DNA of 64,000 nucleotides, taken from the NCBI GenBank assembly GCA_014529385.2, contig CM043960.1, positions 22,437,719 through 22,501,718 of the forward strand. Reading direction: 5' to 3'. A program made the translations under genes and the position numbers. Source of the DNA: Adiantum capillus-veneris. Lineage: Eukaryota; Streptophyta; Polypodiopsida; Polypodiales; Pteridaceae. Under the pieces are notes generated by a model. It was given only the letters and a program-made list of their open reading frames with translations. It made no database searches and was not told where the DNA came from. Positions 37,542-49,600 of the stretch are shown here, piece by piece (within the stretch, counting starts at the first letter, position 1; the number at the start of each line of letters is the position of its first letter).

Positions 37542-38802
37542 TGTCACGTGCACATCTAACCCTATGTGTACGTGGACAAGCTACTTCATGACAAGGGTTC
37601 AGTTAAGCTCAGTCAGTCTAGAATAGGAAGTGATCTAGCACTTTTGTGAGTCTGTTCGCAGACCGTGCATGTCCAGACACTTAGATTAGATGCATATCCT
37701 TTGGTTGCACACAGCATGATCATCAGATTTCAGTCAGAACCCATCAGGAGCATTTTTACAGTGCATAGACCTATTTTTCCTATTTTTCACATTTTTCACT
37801 TATTATTTTTAAGTGACTTTTGTTGGAAACTCGGTGGGGCAAATTCACTAAGCAAGTATATAGGCAAACTAGAGCTAGCACTTTCTGGCAGAAGAGGCAG
37901 CAGGAACCCGGTGTTCATCAGGCAACTTCTCAGCAAGACCTCCCAAGACAGAAGACCTAGCGTTTTTGCAAATGTAGAGCTAGCGTTTTTCAGCAAGACA
38001 GAAGCCCTGGAGTTTGTGCACAGCAGGACAGCCCCGGCGACAACACGACACAACAGATCAGCCCTAGCGTTAGCAGAGTCCACAGCAGACAGCAGATTTC
38101 CCTAGCATTAGCAGATTTCCATTGCAAGCTCAGATTTCAGCCTAGCGTTTTTGCATCAACCTGGCATTTCAGCGTTTTTGCAAATCTTCGCGACAGAACC
38201 ACAAGAGGAACCAGCGTTTTCAGTTTGTAGCAATCAGACATCGCAGAAGAAGTCCCGAACCTTGCAGATCTCACCTTTCCGCAACAAATCCTCGCCGCAC
38301 AGTCAGATCCAGCGTAGTTTGCAGTTTCAGCCCGGAAAACACAGATTTCAGCATCTGCGTTTTCAGCACGTCGTCGTCGCATTGTCGCCATCGACATCAT
38401 CACCGACATAGAGTCAGAATTCAGCAAATAAAGATTTGCAGATTTCAGCCATTAGCGTTTTCAGATTTTAGCCCGTCTCGTCGTCCTCCTCATCGTCGTC
38501 GACATCGTCCGCCAGTCCAAGCATTGTAGAGATTTGTGCAATCAATAGTAGACCGCTCTCGCCATAGAGAGTGGGGCCTTTGGAGGAGGGTTTGACAACA
38601 TTCTGGTGTCGTATCCTTCTCTCTCTATCTCTCAGTCTCATGCACCTTCATTCATAGTGTTCACCACTTTGTTTGTGTCCATTGCACTCTCTCACTAAAG
38701 GAACGGAAGGCTCTCCCTTCCGTAAGTAAAAGGAACCCTTGAGCACAATTCGGCGCACTCATCTTGAGCAAAGTTCAACATTCACTTCCGTTGCACCTTA
38801 CA
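37542..38802 (+). repeat. 3' LTR of E0
   Basis: 1261 bp, closely matching 30122-31383. The TATA box reads TATATAGG here (37857), one change from the 5' copy. Confidence 0.93.
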
Positions 38803-38807
38803 CAGAC

Positions 38808-39026
38808 CGAAATGTTGCAGTCATTTCGTCTATCAGTTCCTGCACTTAGACAAGTCAAGAACAAATCAGTATCATATTATTGGGAATTCCAGTTCATAAA
38901 GTCATACGGCAGAATACTTTCAGCTCACAGTATCCCTAAAACCCAAAAGAGACATCAGTGACTTTAGTATCAAAAATCGGGGAAATCTGTTGACATAGGA
39001 GTGGAGCGACTCCCCTCTTGTGCATA
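38808..39026. other. Unassigned 219-bp spacer between E0 and gypsy B
   Basis: Before B inserted, this DNA adjoined the 3' end of gypsy C (46569). It holds neither the expected C 3' LTR nor a clear LINE reading. Nothing else was recognised. Confidence 0.5.
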
Positions 39027-39031
39027 ACCAC

Positions 39032-40372
39032 TATAACCGGCCCGTACAACGTAGAGGGCGGTACTATTTCAATTACCTGTTAACTTTACACAGAGCACTG
39101 AGAAGGGAAGAGAACACAGTTGCGTCCAGCGACTAGAATGTCACTGCGCACACGAGACCGACACCCTGTAGGCCCCAAAGACTGGTGCCCCTTTCGGTAT
39201 TTCTTTATTCAAATTAAGGTAGACGATCCGACCACTTAGCACAAGCTTTCACAAAGCTGTCCAAACCTGGCGAGGGCTGAAAACGCAGGTTTTCGACCGG
39301 ATTTCGACAACATAACGGCGCAAAAACCCCTGTAGGTCAAAAACACCTGTCTAGGATGGATTCCCTCGTTATCTGGAAGCTTTCTAGTGAGCTGTCACAG
39401 AAATTCAGCGGGCTGTAATTCTCTGTTTTTCACTGCCGGGAGCCCAAAAGCCTGTACACGCATCCCAAGGCTCTCACGAGGCTCCCCCGATGTTCCCTTG
39501 CAGTTTAGGTGCGAAACCCTAAACCTGCAGAAAAACACAACAGGCTGTAATTCCCTGTTTCGGATCGTTTTTAGCGGAGCGAACACGCCTACGCGTGTCC
39601 CAAGGGCTCCCTCACGCAATGGGACAGTTCCCCTGTGAATTGGACGAGTTTTCACGCAAGAAAACTCTCCAAACTCGTAATCTTTCGTGATGGAACTGTG
39701 CGTACTTGTGGGGGATTAGCAATTAGCTAATCCGGTTCCTGTTCAGAAGGCTCTTGCCTTGGCAAACGCGCATAAACCCCCAGAACTGTACATGTTCAAC
39801 TGAGTAGCCCATCTAGTGGGGCATTACCATATGTGCCAAAGGGGAGAGAGAGATGCACGAGAGCAAATCATCGCGCTACATGAGACAGAGGAGAAGGCAA
39901 GATTTCCATTAAAGCTGTAGATCTGCACCCACTACTCACACACACACTGTAGGTCACTTATGATCAAAAATCAGCCTCCTCTCTCAAATTGGGCGCCCCC
40001 TCTTGCTGAGGTGTCCTGCAGGCAGCTCTCCTCCTGCCCAGTGTCCAGTTTGCCCCTTTGAGTTAATTCTCTAGTTCCCACTAACTTATAAAGTTATAAG
40101 TGACTTTCCAAGTGGCCCAGACTTCATTTGGCGCACACAGGCTTCCATAATCATCAGAATTCAGTGCTAACTGGCCCGACCAGTCCCAAACTGACCGACC
40201 CAGACTCCTGCTGTGAGAAACCTATCCGGCCACAGCCGTTTCACACTGGCCATGCAATGTCCACTTGCACCTTTTCAAGGGTTCCGAGGAAAACAAGTAA
40301 AAATAAAAATAAATAAAAATATCTAGTACTTAATTACGGAAGGCAACAGGAAAAATACACCTCCTGGTGACA
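39032..40372 (-). repeat. 3' LTR of gypsy B
   Basis: 1341 bp; minus strand starts TGTCACCAGGAGGTG and ends GGTTATA, where CA would be usual. Polypurine tract AAGGGTGGGA lies at 40373-40382. The shared AATAAA-plus-motif block is at 39184-39209. Confidence 0.93.
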
Positions 40373-40680
40373 CATCCCACCCTTGAAATACTGCAAGCGA
40401 CCTCGCTTGCATGCCAATAATACATGCAGTATCTCCTGATATCACATATATTCTATGATGGGAATCCAAGATATACATGCTTCCGGAAATGTAGCGTTGG
40501 ACGATTAAACAATCCCACCAACCTGTCTATGACACATATATCAAGCATAGAAGCCTTCTAGTGTACTCTGAAGCACAAACTTCTCTAGCTAAATTCTGTA
40601 TGGAAAGAGTAGATACAATTGCTTAGCTACTCTCTTGTGCATCATGAACCATGCTCTTGCCTTGCTCCAAAAAGTCTACA

Positions 40681-43600
40681 TCAAGTCACTGTGGGTTCCA
40701 TCTGAAAGGCTTCAAGATACAATTGCAATAGCTGAGGTGAATCAAGCAATTCAAACTCTTCCATCCATTTGGCATCCAATGATGGATAGTTCTTGAACTT
40801 CACCAAATAGCGTCTTGCAACCTTTCCTCTAACCTTTCTTTCTTTATGTGTCAATATCTGTTCAGGAACAAGGATTTCATCCAATTCTTCCACTTCGGGT
40901 TGTTCCTCATCAAGCATATTCTATTGCACATCACCAACAAAGGGTCTTAGAAGGCTGACATGAAAAGCATTATGTATTTTCCAGCCTTCTGGTAGCTTTA
41001 ACCTGTAAGCTACATCGCTGATCTTTTCTGAAATCTGAAAAGGACCATAATATCGCATACAGAGCTTAGGAAACAAGCGTTCCTTGCCTTTCCTTTTCCT
41101 TAACCTAGCCTTTTCAAAGCGCAAAAGCACCCAATCACCAAGTGAAAATACAAGTTCACGACGGTGACGATCAGCAGCTTTCTTTTGCTTAGCCTGAGTC
41201 TTCTCAAGAGCAATCTTTATCTTCCTGTATGTTTCATCCATATCTTGCACATACTTGTCTGCCTCAAAAATCTTGTCCTTAGTCTGCAACATGGGTGGGA
41301 CTTTCTTTCCTCCTTCCACTATCTCAAATGGTGCCTTACCTGTTGATGTATGCACAGTGTTATTGTAAGCATATTCAACCAATGGGAGATGGTGTTCCCA
41401 AGTTGCCTTGTGCTCTGAGACATAACATTTGAGTAGGTCCAAGACAGTAGAATTTGCCTCTTCTGACTGTCCATCAGTTTGCGGATGAAACGAAGAAGAG
41501 AACTTGAGCGTAGTGCCCATGTTCTCAAACAATGCCTTCCAGAAAAGACTCGTCATACGTGGATCCCTCTCACTGACAATTGACTGAGGCATCCCGTGAT
41601 ATTTAAAGATATTGCTCATGAATATCTTGACCATGTGTTCTGGCTTTATCTTCTTCCTCACAGGAATGAAATGGGCCTGCTTATTGAACCTACAAATGAT
41701 AGTCCAAATCCCATCGTTTCCTGTTTGCGTCCTTGGAAGATCAAAGATAAAGTCCATTGCTATGCTTTCCCATGGCCTATCTGGGATCGGCAATGGCTGC
41801 AACAATCCCGGTTGCTTTTGTCTGTCAAATTTGACTTTTTGGCATACTAACTTCTAAGCATGATCTTACAAATATGTCAACATCTTGACGCAAAGCTGGC
41901 CAATAGAAGAATGCCTCAACCCCTTTCACTGTCGCATCAATTCCACGATGCCCAGCATAAGGTGGAGCATGACTTTCCATCAAAATCTTTGGCCGTAACT
42001 GTTTAGTAACGCATAACTTTCCATGCATCATGAGAAAGTCATTCTTAAGCATATAGTGCTCATGATGTTGCCCATCAACAAGCTGGTCATAGATCCTTGC
42101 AAAATCTGAATCTTCAGCATATTGTGTCTTCATTTCGTCTAGTTCACAATGGTACGGAATTGACACTGCTGAAATTTGGGGCTTTCGTGACAACGCATCA
42201 GCCACCACGTTCTTTTTCCCTTGCACATGCACAATCTGAAAATGGAACATTGACAAGATGTTTGCCCATTGCATGTGCTTCTCAGACAACTTCGTCTGGG
42301 TGAGAAAATATCGCAAGGTTTGATGATCCGTTTGGACAACAAAATCAGCCCCTAGCAGATAGTGTTTCCAACTAGTGAGAGCATGAATTACTGCCAGCAA
42401 TTCTTTCTCATAGACTTGCAAGTTCCTTTCAGTCTTCAAAAGAATTCTGCTCTCATATGCGACATTTTGCATTAGAACTGCACCAAGACTATGGCCACAC
42501 GCATCACATTGAACCACAAAAGGTTTTGAAAGACCTGGCAAAATGATTACCAGATCTGAAGTCAGCTTCTCTTTCAAGTGTTTGAACGCTAAAATTTCCT
42601 TTGCTGTCCACTTGAAAGTAACTCCTTTTCCTTGTAGTGCATGGAGTGGAGAAGCAATCTCAGCAAAATTTCGGATGAACCTCCTGTAGTAGGAACATAA
42701 GCCTAGAAAGCTTCGAATGTCATGTACGGACTTCAAGTCTGGCCATGACCTAATTGCTTCCACTTTAGCAGGATCCATGCGTACCCCATCCTTTGAAACA
42801 ATGTGCCCAAGGAAGTGAATCTCTTGCAAAAAGAACTCACTTTTCTTCGCATTAATGAGTAGCCTATTCTTGCCTAGCTCATTGAAAACTGCGGTCAAGT
42901 GATCCCTATGCTCCTCTTCAGACTTTGAGTAGACAATCATGTCATCAAAGAAGGTACCCACGAAGTTTCTATGTGGTCTAAAAATTCTGTCCATCATTCT
43001 ATTAAATGTGGCAGGAGCATTTGTGAGACCAAATGGCATGACAAGAAACTCATAGAGACCAAATGTTGTCCTGAACGCAATCTTATGGACATCTTCTGGT
43101 CTAATGCGTATCTGATGATACCCGCTCTTTAGGTCTATTCTTGTAAACAATGACGCTCCCTCAAGCCGATCAAGAATGTCATCTATCCTCGGTATGGGGA
43201 ACCTGTTCTTGATGGTATTCTTATTCAAGGCACGATAGTCAATGCACATGCGCCATGAACCATCCTTCTTCTGCACTAAGAGTACAGGCGAACAAAAAGG
43301 GGATGAACTGGGCTGAATCAGCCCCTTCTCTAAAAGCTCGTTGACCTGACTCATAATCTCTTTCTGTTGGGCTGCACTAACCCTGTATGGTGGTCTATTC
43401 GGTGGACTAGAACCTGGCACAAGATCTATAGTATGATCCTCAGGTCTCTCAGGAGGTAACTCCCCTGGCAAAGAGTCCGAAAAACAATCACTGAAACCAC
43501 TCAAAAAAGTTGACCTATCTTTATCTAAGGTAGACAAATTAGATACAACTTGAGGTACTTCTTTTGCAAAGATCAAGTATGCAGAAAGATGATTCTTTAT

Positions 43601-45138
43601 TACAGATGAAATAGCAGAAGCAGAAACAACTAGAACAGACTCGCCTTTAAGCTTTACATCAAGGACATGATTCTTACCTCTATGTACAAGGGTAATCTTT
43701 TTGTTGTAAGTATCCACCATAGCATGCAACCTATAACACCATGGAATACCCAGTAACACATCACAGCCCTCAAGCGGCATAATATGAAATTCTTCCGCAT
43801 CCACATAACTCTGAATGTGCAGACGAAGCTTCCCCTTGTGGCTATTAAATCCATCGGAATCTCCTTTCGACAGATTGCTGGCCACTCTTGCATTCTCTAT
43901 CAACTGAAACATATTCATGACAGTAGTCTTTGTGCAATAGTCCCTGATTTTCTTGGGCAATCCGCAACAGTACTTCTCAATCTGTTCTGACAATGGCACA
44001 AACCTGTAAGAGGTGACTGGCAACAGTGCGGCCCAAAACTGTTTATTGTACTCTTCCAAGTTCACACACTGTTTAGCATTCAACTCGTGCCATTCTGTCA
44101 TCACATCCACTTCAAAAGTGTTTGTCAACCATGCAGGCGCAAAAAGTTGTTTGAATTGGACCCACGTTGTTGGGGCTTGACCTTGGTTCAACCATGCGGT
44201 CCACCATTGAAGCGCATTCCCTTTCAAGAAAGTGGCAGCCTTGCGTATCTTTGAAGATTCCGTGAAGTTGCCTCCAGCATAAGCTGCATCGAACTGCTGT
44301 ATGAAGGTCAAAGCCTTTAATTGGTCCTCAGTTCCTCTGAAAGTTTCAAACTTCACTCCCTGCCCACCTTCCTTGTAATCCTTAGGCTGACTCAAAGGAG
44401 CCACATTATCATAAACAGGTGCCTGTAACAGTGGTGCTCCATGAGTGTTCATTCCCGCACTCGCATCAACTGTTTTCCTTGTCATATCTGCATTTTGTAC
44501 GTATGGCTGCGAAAAACCAGCCATACCAAATTGTGTTCCAGGCACTCGAAACTGGCCGTAGGCACCCTGAAAACCTGGTTGGACACCCATGTTCGCGTAC
44601 ATAGGGTTACCCATGCCTGTTTGCATTGTCCCGAACACATTCCCTGGCATATAACCTGTGGAAGGTCCAGCCATAGCTTGAAACACTGAACCACCTCCAA
44701 AATAACCAGGATAAGTATTAGGGAATGGAAGGGTCTGACGCACAGCGTGTTCATTACTCCCTTGACCATTCACAAACGGTTCCTGTCCAGCTAAAGCAAG
44801 CTGCTTTGGATCATTGGACACCGCTAGTTGCTCAACCACATGGGCTTTCCCTCGAGCATCATGAGTCCTCTGCGCATTGGAAATCTCCTTTTCCTGCAAC
44901 GGCTCAGTCGTGCCCTGTGTAGGAGGCTCAAAACCCTATGTCGGAGCCTGTAAGAATTTCTGCATCCTTGGGTTGTTAGCCAACTGCTGAAACATGTCCA
45001 TGCAACAACACAGTTGAGTTCTAAACAACCTGTCCTCTTCTTGAAGAGTTGAAGGAATTTTCTCTGTGCCGAAGGAATTTTCTCTGTGCCATGTGAGGAA
45101 GATCCCTCTTCAGGTACTTGGTCTCTCTTCTCTGCCAT
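40681..45138 (-). pseudogene. Gypsy B gag-pol with protease-region deletion
   Basis: Start at 45138 (MAEKRDQ). A 20-bp tandem duplication at 45051-45090 shifts the frame early in gag, and a stop follows near 44936. From 44899 a 1024-codon frame covers gag (AYAGGNFTESSKIRKAATFL, YCCGLPKKIRDYC), then jumps from the end of gag straight to [20 protein letters not shown]: the zinc-knuckle and protease active-site region present in A is gone. RT has KSGYHQIRI and FFDDMIVYS (near 42940); RNase H has CDACGHSLGAVLM and DALSRKP. A frame break near 41840 leads to integrase (AMDFIFDLPRTQTGNDG, HPQTDGQSEEANS). A TAG at 40921 separates the chromodomain (RRYLVKFKNYPSLDAKWM), which ends at 40681. Confidence 0.92.
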
Positions 45139-45223
45139 ATCGACAAGCTCTGTGTTGCTTTCACCCACAACAATCCACGCTGCACTTTTTGAAGAAAAAG
45201 TGACTATCCCGTCGATGGAGCAA

Positions 45224-46563
45224 TATAACCAGCCCGTACAACGTAGAGGGCGGTACTATTTCAATTACCTGTTAACTTTACACAGAGCACTGAGAAGGGA
45301 AGAGAACACAATTGCGTCTAGCGACTAGAATGTCACTGCGCACACGAGACCGACACCCTGTAGGCCCCAAAGACTGGCGCCCCTTTCGGTATTTCTTTAT
45401 TCAAATTAAGGTAGACGATCCGACCACTTAGCACAAGCTTTCACAAAGCTGTCCAAACCTGGCGAGGGCTGAAAACGCAGGTTTTCGACCGGATTTCGAC
45501 AGCATAACGGCGCAAAAACCCCTGTAGGTCAAAAACACCTATCTAGGATGGATTCCCTCGATATCTGGAAGCTTTCTAGTGAGCTGTCACAGAAATTCAG
45601 CGGGCTGTAATTCTCTGTTTTTCACTGCCGGGAGCCCAAAAGCCTGTACACGCATCCCAAGGCTCTCACGAGGCTCCCCCGATGTTCCCTTGCAGTTTAG
45701 GTGCGAAACCCTAAACCTGCAGAAAAACACAGCAGGCTGTAATTCCCTGTTTCGGATCGTTTTTAGCGGAGCGAACACGCCTACGCGTGTCCCAAGGGCT
45801 CCCTCACGCAATGGGACAGTTCCCCTGTGAATTGGACGAGTTTTCACGCAGGAAAACTCTCCAAACTCGCAATCTTTCGTGATGGAACTGTGCGTACCTG
45901 TGGGGGATTAGCAATTAGCTAATCCGGTTCCTGTTCAGAAGGCTCTTGGCTTGGAAAACGCGCATAAACCCCAGAACTGTACATGTTCAACTAAGTAGCC
46001 CATCTAGTGGGGCATTACCATATGTGCCAAAGGGGAGAGAGAGATGCACGAGAGCAAATCATCGCGCTACATGAGACAGAGGAGAAGGCAAGCTTTCCAT
46101 TAAAGCTGTAGACCTGCACCCACTACTCACACACACACTGTAGGTCACTTATGATCAAAAATCAGCCTCCTCTCTCAAATTGGGCGCCCCCTCTTGCTGA
46201 GGTGTCCTGCAGGCAGCTCTCCTCCTGCCAAGTGTCGAGTTTGCCCCTTTGAGTTAATTCTCTAGTTCCCACTGACTTATAAAGTTATAAGTGACTTTCC
46301 GAGTGGCCCAGACTTCATTTGGCGCACACAGGCTTCCATAATCATCAGAATTCAGTGCTAACTGGCCCGACCAGGCCCAGACTGACCGACCCAGACTCCC
46401 GCTGTGAGAAACCTATCCGGCCGCAGCCGTTTCACACTGGCCATGCAATGTCCACTTGCACCTTTTCAAGGGTTCCGGGGAAAACAAGTAAAAATAAAAA
46501 TAAATAAAAATATCTAGTACTTATTTACGGAAGGCAGCAGGAAAAATACACCTCCTGGTGACA
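45224..46563 (-). repeat. 5' LTR of gypsy B
   Basis: 1340 bp, matching the 3' LTR throughout. The primer site just inside (45200-45223) reads TTGCTCCATCGACGGGAT on the minus strand, resembling that of gypsy A. Confidence 0.93.
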
Positions 46564-46615
46564 ACCACTGCACCAAATTCCGCCCAGCTAAGTTCAGGAT
46601 TCTATTTGGAATAGA

Positions 46616-49600
46616 CTATGCTAAACCAAAAGCTTCAAGGTAAAGGTTCACAATTTGAGGCGTATCTGCCACGATCTCTTGCTCCATCCACTTCGCATCC
46701 AATGCAGGATAGTTCTTGAATTTAACCAAGAACCGCCTTATCATTTTTCCTTTTATCTTTCTATCTTTATGTGCTAAAATCTATTCTAGAACAAGTATCT
46801 CCTCGTTTTCGTCCACTTCGGTTTGCTCATCTGGCTCCCCATCATCGGGCACATCGCCTTTAAAAGGCTTCAAGAGACACATGAAAAGCATTGTGAATCC
46901 TCCAAAGATCGGGCTTCAATCGAAAGGAGACATCATTTATCTATTCGGAAATTTGGAAAGGTCCATAGTATCTCATGCTAAGCTTTGGAAAGAGCAGCTC
47001 CTTTCCCTTTTTCTTTCTCAGGCATGCCTTCTCAAAACGTAAGAGCACCAAATCGTTCTCCTTTAATTTTAGGTCGCGACGATGTCAATCTGCTGCCTTT
47101 TTGTGTCTTTCTTGAGATTTCCGTAAAGCCTCCCGGACCTTGGCAAAAGCCGTGTCCAAGTCCCGTGTATACTCGTCGGCTTCAAAAATCTTATCTTTCT
47201 TGCTTTGGAAGGGGGGAACCTTGGTAGCACCTTCAATAATCTCAAATGGCGCCTTCCCCGTCCAAGAGTGAATCGTGTTATTGTAGGCAAATTTCACGAA
47301 GGGCAAATACTTTTCCCATTGAGTCTTCTGCTCATGAATCTGGGGTCTCTGTCGCAGACAATTGTCTCAGGCATGCCATGTAATCTGAGATCTGGGCCAC
47401 AAACAGTCTCGCTAAGTGATCCGGCTTGACTGTTTTCTTCCCTGGAATGAAATGAGCTTGCTTGCTAAACCTGTCAATAACAGTCCAGATACCATCATGC
47501 CCACTCTGTGTTCTCGCGAGATCAAAAAAGAAATCCATTGCAATACTTTCCCAGGGACGGTGGGTATGGGTAAAGGCTGTAACAATCCCTGTGCTTTATG
47601 CTTGTCAAACTTGACCTTCTGGCATACCAAGCAACTGCGTACAAAATCGTCACTCCTTAAGTCTCGGCCAAAAGAAGTATCTCTCCACGCCTTTCAAGGT
47701 GGTAGCAACGCCGCGGGTGACCCATAAATGTTGGATAGTGGCATTCAGTTAAAACCTTTTCCCTCAACGGTTGTGTAACGCACATCATTTTCTTCATCAA
47801 GTAGCCATCCCGAATGGAATATCCCGCTACTACCTCCCCATTCCGTATCCGAGTGAAAATATCTGCAAAATCTCTAAATGTGGCATACTGATCGACCATA
47901 TCCTCGAAGCTCCTATGATGTATCGCAGAAATAGCCAGAACCAACGGCTTCCGGGACAAAGCATCTGCCACCAAGTTCTTCTCTCCCTGCACATGGACAA
48001 TCTAGAAGTGAAACTATGACAAGATATTCGCCCACCGCATCTGCTTTTCCGATAGCTGCTTCTATGACAAGAAGTAGAGTAAACTCTGGTGATCTGTGAA
48101 GACCATAAAATCGGCTCCGAGTAGGTAATGCGGCCACTGAGTAAGAGCATGGATAACCGTCAAAAGCTCTCTCTCATAAATCTGTGCTGTCAATTCTCGC
48201 CTTCAGAACAATCGACTCTTGTAGGCAATGACATGGCCTTCTTGCATTAAGACCGCACCCAGACTACGACCACAAGCATCACAAATGACTTCTGCAAATC
48301 CGACAAAGTCAAAATTGGTCCCGTAATCAATTTCTCTTTCAATGTCCAAAAGGCAGTCACCTCTGTGGGTCCCCACAAGAAAGGGACTCCTTTCTGTGTC
48401 AAAATATGCAAAGGGGAAGCAACCTCTGCAAACTTTCTAATGAACCGCCGGTAGTAAGAACATAAGCCCAAGAAGCTTCTAATTCATGGACATTCTTCAA
48501 ATCGGGCCAATCACGGATAGTCTCTATCTTGGCCGGGTCCCTGCACTCCTACTGCTGAGACAATGTGTCCCAAAAAGTGTATCTCGGGTAGGAAAAATTC
48601 ACTTTTCTTTGCATTAATCACTAACTTGTGATCTCATAATGCCTAAAAGACATGTACCAGATGTTCTCTATGTTCTGCCTCATCCTTGGAGAAGACAATA
48701 ATGTCATCAAAGAAAGTGCCAACAAATAGTCTGTACTCTCGAAAAATCATGTCCATCATTCGGTTAAATGTCGCTGGAGCATTGGTAAGGCCAAAAGGCA
48801 TCACCAAAAACTCAAATAAACCAAAGGTCGTCCGAAAAGCTGTCTTGTAGACATCTCCCGACGTGATTCGGATCTGATGATATCTGCTCTTCAAATCGTT
48901 CCTGCTGAAACAAGAGGATCCCTGTAGTCGGTCTAGAATATCATCGATCCTAGGAATCGAAAATCTGTTCTTGATAGTAATTTTGTTGAGAGCTCTGTAA
49001 TCAATGCACATTCTCCAAGATCCGTCTTTCTTCAAAACCAACAACGGAGAGCAGTAAGGTGAAGTACTCGGCTGGATAAGGCCCTTTTCCAAGAGGTCTT
49101 TCACTTGGTTCATAATCTCTTCATTCTGGGCTCGGCTCACACGGTAAGGTGGCCAGTTCGGTGGTGTGTTTCCAGGTATCAAATCAATGGTATGATCCTC
49201 AAGACGAGCTGGTGGCAACTCGCCTAGCAGGCCCTAAGAAAAGCAATCAACATGAGTGTGGAGAAAATCTTGGCGTTCTTTTTCTAGATCAGACATATTT
49301 GTCCTATGATCATCATTCAACTCTTTCAAAAAGATCGAGTAAACAAACAGACTGGATTTCATTAAGTTTGAAACGGCCGAAGCCGATACAATAGGCACAT
49401 CAAGTACAATGGTTCGGCCCTTTTCTATAGTCAAAGTCACTTTTCTCGCCCGATAGTCGACCACGGTGTTGTTCTTATGGTACTAGGGAATTCCCAGGAG
49501 GACACTACAACCTTCCAAAGGCATTATGTAGAAGTCTTCGTGCCCCAAACACCACTGACAATGCAGCCGAAGTTTGCTAATGACGGGTGTAATGGCTACG

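Larger units (their letters stand above)
30122..38802 (+). mobile_element. E0: E-family LTR element, full length, containing E1
   Basis: LTRs at 30122-31383 and 37542-38802 start TGTCACGTG and end CCTTACA. A perfect 5-bp duplication CAGAC lies at 30117-30121 and 38803-38807. Primer site at 31385, polypurine tract at 37531-37541. Internal DNA is interrupted by the opposite-strand copy E1; without it E0 is about 4.4 kb. Its only coding region lacks any recognisable pol domain, so it must have relied on enzymes from another element. Confidence 0.93.
39032..46563 (-). mobile_element. Gypsy element B (chromodomain Ty3/gypsy), full length
   Basis: LTRs at 39032-40372 and 45224-46563 and a perfect duplication ACCAC (39027-39031, 46564-46568). 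LTR copies differ at roughly two dozen sites by eye. B inserted about 50 bp past the stop codon of gypsy C. Its LTR shares several blocks with gypsy A, so A and B are sister families. Confidence 0.95.
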
